Below, in pieces: positions 42,522-50,572 of a stretch of DNA of 64,000 nucleotides. Location: contig CAKUXV010000001.1 of the NCBI GenBank assembly GCA_934700895.1, positions 248,001 through 312,000 on the forward strand, read 5' to 3'. Source of the stretch: an uncultured Bacilli bacterium. GTDB lineage: Bacteria; Bacillota_I; Bacilli_A; RFN20; CAG-826. Position numbers and translations under genes: made by a program. Positions within the stretch are counted from its first letter, which is position 1. The number at the start of each line of letters is the position of its first letter. The notes under the pieces are model-generated. The model was not told the DNA's origin and made no database searches. It saw nothing but the letters and a program-made list of their open reading frames with translations.

Positions 42522-43820
42522 TTAGGCAACCTCCTTTTGTCCGGTGATGATGGCTAAAACGTCCTCATCCTTGAAATAACGCGATTTGGTATAGGTTCGA
42601 AGCTTGTTGGAGTTCGTCATGAGGGGCTTGGATCCGCTGACGGGGTTATCCGCATACATAAGCGGGCAGATGTAGCTAAGGTGAGCTCCGGTAGAGAGGA
42701 GTTTCTCGTAGCGATCCGTTTCCTTGAAGGCCTTAATGACCGCGGGAGAAGTGGTGAGAACGGTATCCACGACCAGCTTTTTCTTGCCGCTTTTAGCCAA
42801 ACCTTCGACTAAGGCATCCGTCCAATCGCAAAGTTGCTTGAATGTGAGGTGTGGACAGCCAATGAAGCATTTGTGGGGTTTGCAGTTCGGCTTCTTCCAC
42901 ATCATGGGATAGGAAGCATAAACCCGTTCGAGTTCCGCGTCGTCGATTACGTATTCTTGGACGTTTTCCTTCAATAAGGCTTTGCCAAGACGCTTGGCTT
43001 CTGGGGTGATGCCTTCGATGTGATAAAGCCCAACGGCTCCGTTAGAAGCGGTAGCGGCCCCAAAATCCTTTAAGTAGGAAATCGTATCCTCATTAGGAAG
43101 CGGGTCCAAGAAGCGATCCAATCCCTCCACATAAGGGACTTCCGCCATGACTTTCATTCCGATTGCCGATCCTAAAATCTGGGCTTCTGGCTTCTTGGTC
43201 GTTTTCACGATGATTTTCCAGGTTGCCTTTCTTCCTTCGTCGGTGATGAAACCAAACGCAGGGGTGCGTTCTAGGATGGAACCGAACATATCTAGGATGC
43301 CCGAGTTGCGGTTGCATCTAGCCCCTAAAACGGAGTTGGCAAACACGACGGCGCTTGATTCGCTCCAAGAGATGATGTCGCCTTCCTTAGGAGTATTGCC
43401 CACTTGTTCTAGATAGCAGGTGCAGGTAAATCCGCTGGGGTCGGAGAGACCGATTGCCTCCAGCTGTTTCTCATAATCCTTTTGCTTGCCATACATGAAA
43501 ACGCTGGAAACCAGTTTTTCGATGGGCGAGCAAGAAACGTTTCTATAGTCCAAGGGACGGGGATCCATCGTGAATCCTTCTTTGACTTTGCATCCGGCTT
43601 GGATGAGTTCATCCATAAGGGGATAAACCGGTTTTAGCATGGAAAGCCCAAAACTCGTAACGAAATGGGCTTTTTTATAGGTGAGGGGCGCGAGGTGCGT
43701 GGCGTCGAAGGCGTCACCATATCGGACCAGGACCTCCATCATTTTGGCGTAGGTTTCACCTTTTTTGCCGGCGAGGATATCCTTTTCCTCGTCGGTCAAT
43801 TTCATTTTTGGTTCGTACAT
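42522..43820 (-). CDS. Aconitase X large subunit (DUF521 family)
   Basis: 432 residues, full length. Fe-S and active-site stretches visible are GARCNRNSG, FIGCPHL and CTCYLEQVGNTP. The family dehydrates a hydroxyacid using a [2Fe-2S] or [4Fe-4S] cluster. The gene lies 15 nt after the enoate-reductase-type gene, and the order reductase, large, small suggests one pathway: dehydration of a hydroxyacid or hydroxyproline and reduction of the unsaturated product. The exact substrate cannot be read from the sequence. Confidence 0.9.
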   Translation of the reverse strand: MYEPKMKLTDEEKDILAGKKGETYAKMMEVLVRYGDAFDATHLAPLTYKKAHFVTSFGLSMLKPVYPLMDELIQAGCKVKEGFTMDPRPLDYRNVSCSPIEKLVSSVFMYGKQKDYEKQLEAIGLSDPSGFTCTCYLEQVGNTPKEGDIISWSESSAVVFANSVLGARCNRNSGILDMFGSILERTPAFGFITDEGRKATWKIIVKTTKKPEAQILGSAIGMKVMAEVPYVEGLDRFLDPLPNEDTISYLKDFGAATASNGAVGLYHIEGITPEAKRLGKALLKENVQEYVIDDAELERVYASYPMMWKKPNCKPHKCFIGCPHLTFKQLCDWTDALVEGLAKSGKKKLVVDTVLTTSPAVIKAFKETDRYEKLLSTGAHLSYICPLMYADNPVSGSKPLMTNSNKLRTYTKSRYFKDEDVLAIITGQKEVA

Positions 43821-43835
43821 TTTTCCTTTCCTTCT

Positions 43836-45887
43836 TTAGATTTTCATCGCGACTTCATAGGCCCGCCAAATGACGGAACGGAGGTTGCCGATGCTCAAGC
43901 AATCGCCCACCAAATGGACCTTGCCCGATTCTTTGGCCAAGGGGGTTGGAATGTAACCCGTGGAAACGATGACGGAATCGCAGGGCAATTTCGTGACGTT
44001 GCCGGCATTGTCTTGAATGGTGATGGAGCCGTCTTCGATCGAAGAAAGCTTGGTCTCCAAATAGACGGGAATCTGATGCAAGGCAAAGTAGTCACGGAGA
44101 TATTGGCTATTGGCCATGCAGATGCCACGTTGCTTGATGAGGTCATCTTGCATTTCAACGATGAAGGGCTTCTTGCCATCTAAGGCGAGTTCGTAAGCGA
44201 CTTCACATCCCGTTAATCCGCCGCCGATGACGGCGACGCTCTCTCCAACCTTTTCCCCGCGGAGGAAATCGCAGGCTTCTAAGGCTTTATCGAATCCTGG
44301 GATGGGCAACTTACGGGGTTTCGAACCTGTTGCGACGATGACTTGGTCTTCCTTTAAAGACGAGACATCCTTGATTTCGGTGTTGAGATGAATCTCGACG
44401 CCGAGTTCTTTCATTTGTAGGCGATACCAGGCTAGTAAATCGCGCAATTTGCCTTTGAAAGAAGCACTAGAAGCAGGAATGAAAACTCCACCTAATTCAG
44501 CGGATTTTTCGTAGATGACAGGGTGATGTCCGCGGATGGCTAACACTCTAGCGACTTCCATACCGCCAATTCCGCCGCCGACAATAGCCACCTTCTTCGG
44601 ATGCTTGGTTTTTTCGATGTGGTGGACATTGGTTTGCATCGTTTCGGCATTCACTGCGCAACGGGCCATATGGAGGGAATCGCTTAACGTTTGATCGTTG
44701 GCCGTCCCCTTGTAATGGGCCATATTGAAGCAGCCGTTATGACAGCAGATGCAAGGACGGATTTCTTCTTCCTTGCCCTCTTTCAGTTTGCGGACGAAAG
44801 CCCCATCCGCTAAGAATGAACGGGCTAGCCCAATCGCATCGAGTTTGCCTTCTTGGATGGCATCCGCAGCAACGCGGGGATCCATTCTTCCAGCGCAAAC
44901 AACGGGAATGGAGACGAATTTTTTGATGTGCTCCACGTCTTCCAAGTTGCAGTTTTCCTGCATGTAGATCGGCGGATGTGCCCAATACCAAGCATCATAG
45001 GTGCCGTTATCGCAGTTGAGCATGTCGTAGCCAGCGTCTTGGAGGTATTTCGCGGCTTTTTCGCTCTCTTCCATGTCGCGTCCAGCTTCCACGAATTTTT
45101 CTCCGGGCAAAGCTCCCGAATTGAATCCTTTGGTTTTGGAAACGACGGAATAGCGTAGCGAGACGGGGAAGTCCTTGCCGCAGGTGGCTTTGATGGCTTT
45201 AACGATTTCTACGGGGAAGCGATAACGGTTTTCAAAGGATCCGCCATATTCGTCCGTACGCTTATTGATGTAACGCAAGGTGAACTGATCCAAGAGATAC
45301 CCTTCGTGGACCGCGTGGATTTCCACTCCGTCCACCCCGGCGTCCTTTAAAAGCTTTGCCGTTTTGGCGAAGGCTTCCACGAAATGGTGAATTTCCTTGA
45401 TGGTCATTTCGCGGCTGGGGACCTTATCGCTCCAGCGGTTGGGGGAGGGCGAAGAAGAAGCACAGATCTTGTCGAAATTCATGATCGGCTTGCTGAGCGC
45501 GCGGAGGAAACGGTTGGTATAGAGTTTTTCCATGGCGGGAGAAATCGTGAAGGAACGACCGAATCCAGCGGTTAATTGCACGAACATCTTGGCCCCGTGG
45601 GCGTGGATTTCATCCATTAAGCCCTTGACCTTTTTATACATTCCCTTTTTCCGGTACAGCCATTGCCCGAGCATCGGGTTATAGACGGGCTGGATGCCCG
45701 GAAGGATTAAGCCCACTTCGTTCTCTGCTTTATCGAGCAAGAATTTCGCGGCTTCTTTATCGAAGTGATTGATTTCCATCCATCCGAAGAGGGAGGTTCC
45801 GCCCATGGAGGTCATGACAAAGCGGTTTTTGATTTCGCATTGTCCGATTTTCCAAGGCGTAAACAACGGTTGTAGTTTTTGGTCCAT
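43836..45887 (-). CDS. 2-enoate reductase / old yellow enzyme family flavoprotein
   Basis: 683 residues in the three-part layout of 2-enoate reductase, 2,4-dienoyl-CoA reductase and trimethylamine dehydrogenase. An FMN TIM barrel (about 1-370) contains GVDGVEIHAVHEGYLLDQF and DEYGGSFENRYRFP. A [4Fe-4S] site is at CICCHNGC. FAD (VGGGIGGMEVAR, about 425) and NADH (IGGGLTGCEVAYE) domains follow. It reduces an activated C=C bond with NADH. First gene of an operon with aconitase X; AAAGGA ribosome site. Substrate unknown. Confidence 0.9.
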   Translation of the reverse strand: MDQKLQPLFTPWKIGQCEIKNRFVMTSMGGTSLFGWMEINHFDKEAAKFLLDKAENEVGLILPGIQPVYNPMLGQWLYRKKGMYKKVKGLMDEIHAHGAKMFVQLTAGFGRSFTISPAMEKLYTNRFLRALSKPIMNFDKICASSSPSPNRWSDKVPSREMTIKEIHHFVEAFAKTAKLLKDAGVDGVEIHAVHEGYLLDQFTLRYINKRTDEYGGSFENRYRFPVEIVKAIKATCGKDFPVSLRYSVVSKTKGFNSGALPGEKFVEAGRDMEESEKAAKYLQDAGYDMLNCDNGTYDAWYWAHPPIYMQENCNLEDVEHIKKFVSIPVVCAGRMDPRVAADAIQEGKLDAIGLARSFLADGAFVRKLKEGKEEEIRPCICCHNGCFNMAHYKGTANDQTLSDSLHMARCAVNAETMQTNVHHIEKTKHPKKVAIVGGGIGGMEVARVLAIRGHHPVIYEKSAELGGVFIPASSASFKGKLRDLLAWYRLQMKELGVEIHLNTEIKDVSSLKEDQVIVATGSKPRKLPIPGFDKALEACDFLRGEKVGESVAVIGGGLTGCEVAYELALDGKKPFIVEMQDDLIKQRGICMANSQYLRDYFALHQIPVYLETKLSSIEDGSITIQDNAGNVTKLPCDSVIVSTGYIPTPLAKESGKVHLVGDCLSIGNLRSVIWRAYEVAMKI

Positions 45888-45965
45888 TGAGAATTCCTTT
45901 CTATTAGGGTCGATAAAAATATAGCACCCCTAAGACTCATGCGGTATTTCATTATCGATATAGCG

Positions 45966-45993
45966 AAGAAAAATCCTTCCCAATTGGGAAGGA
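45966..45993 (-). promoter_or_regulatory. 20-bp perfect palindrome with minus-strand T run
   Basis: Positions 45974-45993 are a perfect palindrome centred on AATT, between the divergent enoate-reductase and EamA genes. On minus it is followed by TTTTTCTTC, so it could terminate transcripts moving left or act as an operator. The reductase's likely TG-C-TATATT -10 lies further downstream, so it would insulate rather than attenuate that operon. Confidence 0.5.
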
Positions 45994-46026
45994 GGGGCCT
46001 ATCGTTGTAGGGAAAGAAGGTGGAAG

Positions 46027-46923
46027 ATGCTTTGGCTTATTCTGGCATTAATCGCTGCTTTGGCGACTTCACTGACAACCATCTTTGCTAAAATCGGAAT
46101 TAAGGATGTTCCTTCGGATTTTGCGACCTTTTTCCGCACCGGTATTGTTTTAGTTTGTGCCGCAGGGCTTTGTTTTATCACGGGCAGTTGGAACCAAGTC
46201 CCTAGCCTCACCCCGAGCAACTGGATATTCTTGGCCTTATCTGGTCTATGCACGGGTTGTTCTTGGCTTTGCTATTACCGCGCTTTGCAACTTTCTAGCG
46301 TCAACCGCGTTGCTCCGATTGATAAATCGAGTTTCTTGCTAACAAGCATCCTGTTCCTTATTTTCTTCTTTAATGACGTAACTAAAGGCGGCGATTCCTT
46401 GGTGATCGGAATGTTATTTACCTCTATGGTTTTGATGTTAGGAGGCACCCTTCTTATGGCGTGGCCGAAAAAAGAAGGGGGACGTGTATCGAAAAAGTGG
46501 ATTTTCTATGCGGTGGGATCCGCGGTGTTTGCTAGTCTCGTTTCTTTGTTCGTGAAGATTGGCTTGCAAGGAATATCATCGGATTTAGGGACGTTTTTAA
46601 GAACGGTCGTTGTCTTGATTTTCTCAGGCGCGATTGCTTTGGCAAGAAAACAAATGAAAGGGCTTGAGGCCGTCTCCCCCAAAAGTTGGGTTTTTCTGAC
46701 GTTATCTGGTTTAGCGACCGGAGTTGCATGGCTTGGCGAATATTATGCGTTGAACATGGAAGGAGTAAACCCCGTCGCAGTTAATGCGATAGGGAAACTT
46801 TCCATTCTACTGACAATGCTATTCTCCGCCACGGTCCTGAAAGAGCGTTTTTCGTGGAAATCGTTGCTTGGGTTAGGACTATTGACTGGCGGAATTATCC
46901 TGGTTGTCGTGTTTAGCCTTTGA
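46027..46923 (+). CDS. EamA/DMT-family transporter
   Basis: 298 residues, ten helices in two EamA repeats (about 1-135 and 155-298). Each repeat begins with an ATSLTTIFAKIGIKDVPSD-like or ASLVSLFVKIGLQGISSD-like unit, showing the internal duplication. It is probably a metabolite exporter or importer of the inner membrane. AGAAGGTGG ribosome site. Divergent from the enoate reductase operon, possibly exporting its product or importing its substrate (weak inference). Confidence 0.88.
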   Translation: MLWLILALIAALATSLTTIFAKIGIKDVPSDFATFFRTGIVLVCAAGLCFITGSWNQVPSLTPSNWIFLALSGLCTGCSWLCYYRALQLSSVNRVAPIDKSSFLLTSILFLIFFFNDVTKGGDSLVIGMLFTSMVLMLGGTLLMAWPKKEGGRVSKKWIFYAVGSAVFASLVSLFVKIGLQGISSDLGTFLRTVVVLIFSGAIALARKQMKGLEAVSPKSWVFLTLSGLATGVAWLGEYYALNMEGVNPVAVNAIGKLSILLTMLFSATVLKERFSWKSLLGLGLLTGGIILVVVFSL

Positions 46924-46969
46924 ACATGAACAAATTGTGGTTTATTTCTTATGGATGGTGGTTACGAAT

Positions 46970-48281
46970 ATGGAATATGCAGAAAACGAAACAACGGAAT
47001 TGAAGCCCATTTACGTGGATGACATCAAGAAAGAAATTATCGCCTTTGCTAACACTTTTGGCGGAACTATTTATATTGGGGTAGAAGACAATGGTCGTAT
47101 TTGCGGAGTAGAAGATGTTGACGCGGTGATGCAGCAGGTCATGAACGCTGCTCGCGATGGGATTAAGCCAGACGTCACGCTGTTTATGCACGTTCGTGAT
47201 ATTGATATTGACGAGGGCAAAACCATTGTCGCGATAGAAGTGCAATGTGGCGCTCATAAACCTTATTATTTGGCTTCCAAAGGGCTACGTCCTGTAGGCG
47301 TTTTTGTTCGGCAGGGCACATCTTCCGTTCCTGCGTCGAAAACGGCGATCCGCAAAATGATTAAAGAAACGGACGGCGATAATTTTGAAGACATGCGTTC
47401 CTTGAATCAGGAATTGACTTTTCCAAGATGCAGGAGGAATTTCAAAAAAGAAATCTGAGCTTAGCGGATGTTCAAATGAAAACGCTTGGGCTCATCGACT
47501 CGGATGGATTGTACACCAATTTGGCATTGCTTCTATCAGACCAATGCCCTCACATAATCAAAGCGGCTACCTTTGGCGGGGTGAATCAGGAGAAATTCCA
47601 AGATCGGCGTGAATTTACCGGTTCGTTGCTTAAGCAGCTAGATGACGCCTACGCTTATTTGGATATGCGAAATCAAAATGTGGCTACATTCAAAGGCCTT
47701 CATCGTACGGATCACCGCGATTATCCCGAAACGGCCATTCGGGAAGCATTATTGAACGCCATTGTCCATCGTGACTATTCCGTTCTGGCCAGCACACTTT
47801 TAAGCGTTTATTCCAATCGCATTGAATTGCTTTCTGTCGGAGGGTTAGCTGGAGGCGTGTCTTACGACGACATCATGCTAGGGGTGTCTTATTGTCGTAA
47901 TAAGAAACTTGCCAATATTTTCTATCGAATGGACTTAATCGAAGCTTATGGGACCGGCATCAATAAAATCATGTCGTCCTATGAGGTTCTCGCCGAAAAC
48001 CAGAAATCATCATCACCTCCGGCGCCTTTAAATTCATTTTGCCAAATCGGGGAACTCCCGTGAATACGGTGAAAGATGACGTGGCCTCCTATATCGATTC
48101 GGAACGTGAAAACACCGTTTGTTCCCTTTTGTCGGATCATTTACCCCACGCCCGCTTAGAAATAGAAAAAGCGTTGGGGGCATCCACCTCTACCACGCGT
48201 AGAATCCTTCAAAAGTTGATGGATGAAGGGAAAATCTCCTCAACGGGCGCAACAAAAAGCGTGATGTATTTCGTGAAATAA
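46970..48281 (+). pseudogene. Frameshifted Schlafen/AlbA_2 RecG-like regulator
   Basis: Three consecutive frames encode one protein. 46970-47425 holds the AlbA_2 domain (ENETTELKPI, FANTFGGTIYIGVEDNG). About 47425-48000 holds the central part (FQDRREFTGSLLKQLDDAY, REALLNAIVHRDYS, IEAYGTGINKIM). About 48000-48281 holds the linker (IIITSGAFKFILPN) and a winged helix. Each transition equals loss of one base. The first is at the TTTT of 47419-47424, where LTFSKMQEEF would be restored; the second at the AAAA near 47997, where EKPEIIITSGAF would be restored. Either a genuine pseudogene, homopolymer sequencing errors, or slippage. Otherwise full length for the family. Confidence 0.8.
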
Positions 48282-48284
48282 ATT

Positions 48285-48313
48285 AAGAACCGACCTCCAA
48301 ATCGGTTCTTTTT
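48285..48313 (+). terminator. Intrinsic terminator after the Schlafen pseudogene
   Basis: AAGAACCGA/TCGGTTCTT stem (9 bp), 8-nt loop, T run; directly after the stop. Confidence 0.9.
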
Positions 48314-48430
48314 AAATGTAAATTTTTGTCCGTTTTCTTTCGACGGTTAGGAATTTATTTTCATTTACGAAAATTTTTTGCGACAAAATTTCCAAAAAAT
48401 CGTTCTAAGTAAGGTGTGGGAGGACTCTTT

Positions 48431-48619
48431 ATGGAGCATCATCCCAAAAACGTCGCGCAACGCCCGGAAAGGGTGCGAAGCCATGCTCGACAAGATTATC
48501 GCCATTTTGGCGCTTCTCGATTTATTGTTGCTTCTCCTCAAGGACCTTCGCTCGAAGCGAAAGTGAACGAAAAAAGTGTGCCCGTTAAATTAACCGGCAC
48601 ACCCAAGTACACTATTTAG
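48431..48619 (+). CDS. Short basic ORF overlapping a hydrophobic peptide ORF
   Basis: 62 codons; basic, His/Arg-rich, no family recognised. The ATG has a well-placed GGGAGGA ribosome site 6 nt upstream. It overlaps, in another frame, the hydrophobic 27-codon ORF 48483-48566, reminiscent of leader/toxin pairs such as mok/hok. Its coding status is uncertain and it could be chance. Confidence 0.3.
   Translation: MEHHPKNVAQRPERVRSHARQDYRHFGASRFIVASPQGPSLEAKVNEKSVPVKLTGTPKYTI
48483..48566 (+). CDS. 27-residue hydrophobic peptide, type I toxin-like
   Basis: The peptide has one Leu/Ile-rich membrane helix (IIAILALLDLLLLLL) and a basic end (KDLRSKRK), the usual look of small type I toxins and holin-like peptides. 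AAAGGG precedes the ATG by about 9 nt. It lies in an otherwise empty 400-bp gap between terminators. No antisense RNA can be proven from sequence. It may be a chance ORF. Confidence 0.35.
   Translation: MLDKIIAILALLDLLLLLLKDLRSKRK
48570..48602 (-). terminator. Intrinsic terminator downstream of pepF
   Basis: A 27-nt inverted repeat (GTGTGCC/GGCACAC, one mismatch, then GTTA/TAAC) followed on minus by TTTTTT. It is 90 bp beyond the pepF stop and the nearest minus-strand terminator. Confidence 0.75.
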
Positions 48620-48692
48620 TATAGGGCAGAGAAGCGCGGCTTCAATGGCCCTGGGAAGAATTCTTTGTCCTTCTCAGGGTTCTTATGCCGCT

Positions 48693-50480
48693 TTATTTGG
48701 CTTCCAATTCCTTTTCGAGGAGGTCGACGAGTTCGCTCATGCGCGACACGACGGCTTCGAAGGGTTCCTTCGAGGTCAAATCAACGCCGGCCTTCTTGAC
48801 TTGCTCGATGGGGAAGTCGCTGCCGCCGCTGCGAAGCAAATTCACATAAGAAGTGAAGGCTTCTGGCTCTTTGGCTTTGACTTTTTCGTAAATCAACATG
48901 GAAGAGGTGAAACTCGTCGCGTATTGATAAACGTAGAAGGGGGTGTAGAAGAGGTGGGGGATATAAGCCCAGACCAAGGGTTTGAGTTTTTCTTCCTCAA
49001 TGTCGATGCCGTAATATTGCTTATATAGGCGCGTCATGATGGAGGAGAGAACTTGATAATTGATCGGTTCGCCTTTTTCCGCCAACAAGCTGGCTTCGTA
49101 TTCGTAATGGCCAAATAGGGTTTGGCGATAGAAGGTGGAGCAGATTTCATCGATGGCCTTTTGGAGCAAGGCGATGCGGTCTTCGTGAGACAATGTGCCG
49201 GAAGCAAGGAGATAATCAAGGAGGTTATGCTCATTGAAGGTCGAGGCGATTTCAGCGACGAAGATTGTGTAATCCTGCTTCAAAGTCGGCTGCGATTCTT
49301 CGCTATAAAGCGTGTGTATGGAGTGGCCGGATTCGTGGGCAAGGGTGAAAACGTCATCAAGCTCGCCTTGGAAATTCAAAAGAATGAAGGGGTGGTGGTC
49401 GTATCCGCCGTTAGAATAAGCGCCCGTCCGTTTTCCTAAAGAAGGATAGACGTCGACGTATCCAGGGCGTAAAACCTCTTTGGCTTTGTTTTGGAAATCA
49501 ACCGGGAAATCCTTTAAGGAAGCGAAGAAGAGGTCTTTGGCTTCTTCGTAGGTGTATTTCTTGTTGGATTTTGCGAGTTGGAGGAAGCGGTCGTAGGAGC
49601 GGTGCTTTTCAAGCCCGAGGTATTTTCTGCGGAGCTCGTAATATTTCTTTAAAGGAGCGCTGCCTTTTTCGCTGGAAGCGACATCAATTAAACTGTGGAA
49701 GACGGAAGTCGGAATGGCATTGTTGAAGAGATGCTCTTCTAGAATCGATTCATAACCACGACTTTTTTGAATGGCGAGTTGATCCTGGAGGACGGAATTA
49801 TAGATTTCGCCATAAGTGTTTTTGTGCTCATCATACCAAGAATAGAGGCATTCGAAGATGGCTTGACGGTCTTCGGGTTTCTTGGTTTCGGCGATTAAGC
49901 TCGTCCAGTTTGAAAGATTGATTTCCTTCTTGCTTCCATCCGACAAGATCACTTCTTTGGGCTTGTAGTCGGCGACGGTTAGAAGGGAATAGAGGTTTCC
50001 GCCCTCCCCATGAAGCGGGGCATAGCAGGAAAGCAATTTTTCCTTTTCGGCATCGAGAACGTGTCTTTGTCCGCGAAATAATTTCTCAAAGGAGAAAGAA
50101 TATTCGTTGAATTCGGGGTGCTTGGCGAAGAACGCATTGACGTTATCCTGCCCGTAAGCAAGCAACTCCGGTTCAAAATAGGAGGCTTCGGCGATATAGG
50201 ATTGAACGGCGAGTTCAACTTTGCTTTCGTCGCTTGTGTTCTCAACGTTTCTCCGATCGCGGTCGGCACGCATGGAAGCGAAGAAGGCGAGATTGATGTA
50301 GGTAAGGGTGAATTTCTTGTCTAGGGTTAGGTAGCCCGCTAATCCCTCTTCCGATGCGATTTTCCCTTGGAATTTTTTTACTTCGGGAACGAAGCTTTTC
50401 AATTTTTCAATGTCGGATAAAAACGCTTCTTCGTTGGGATAGAAGACGCTTAAATCCCACTGTGTTTGTTGTTGGTCCAT
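48693..50480 (-). CDS. pepF: Oligoendopeptidase F (M3B)
   Basis: 595 residues, full length. The zinc-binding HESGHS (HExxH) lies in FTLAHESGHSIHTLYS at about residue 381, with the third ligand region EIASTFNEHNLL. It cuts oligopeptides of about 7-17 residues in the cytosol. Start set by AAAGGAG before the ATG at 50480. Single gene with a distal terminator. Confidence 0.96.
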   Translation of the reverse strand: MDQQQTQWDLSVFYPNEEAFLSDIEKLKSFVPEVKKFQGKIASEEGLAGYLTLDKKFTLTYINLAFFASMRADRDRRNVENTSDESKVELAVQSYIAEASYFEPELLAYGQDNVNAFFAKHPEFNEYSFSFEKLFRGQRHVLDAEKEKLLSCYAPLHGEGGNLYSLLTVADYKPKEVILSDGSKKEINLSNWTSLIAETKKPEDRQAIFECLYSWYDEHKNTYGEIYNSVLQDQLAIQKSRGYESILEEHLFNNAIPTSVFHSLIDVASSEKGSAPLKKYYELRRKYLGLEKHRSYDRFLQLAKSNKKYTYEEAKDLFFASLKDFPVDFQNKAKEVLRPGYVDVYPSLGKRTGAYSNGGYDHHPFILLNFQGELDDVFTLAHESGHSIHTLYSEESQPTLKQDYTIFVAEIASTFNEHNLLDYLLASGTLSHEDRIALLQKAIDEICSTFYRQTLFGHYEYEASLLAEKGEPINYQVLSSIMTRLYKQYYGIDIEEEKLKPLVWAYIPHLFYTPFYVYQYATSFTSSMLIYEKVKAKEPEAFTSYVNLLRSGGSDFPIEQVKKAGVDLTSKEPFEAVVSRMSELVDLLEKELEAK

Positions 50481-50572
50481 AAAACAAACTCCTTTCGGAG
50501 GTATTCTAGGCTAGTTAAGGGGGAATTTCATCCTCGGCACACCAAAGAAAAAACAAATAAGACAAGGAAAAA

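Noticed and set aside
48645..49028. 127-codon plus-strand frame
   Set aside because: Antisense to the conserved pepF C-terminus and without a ribosome site.
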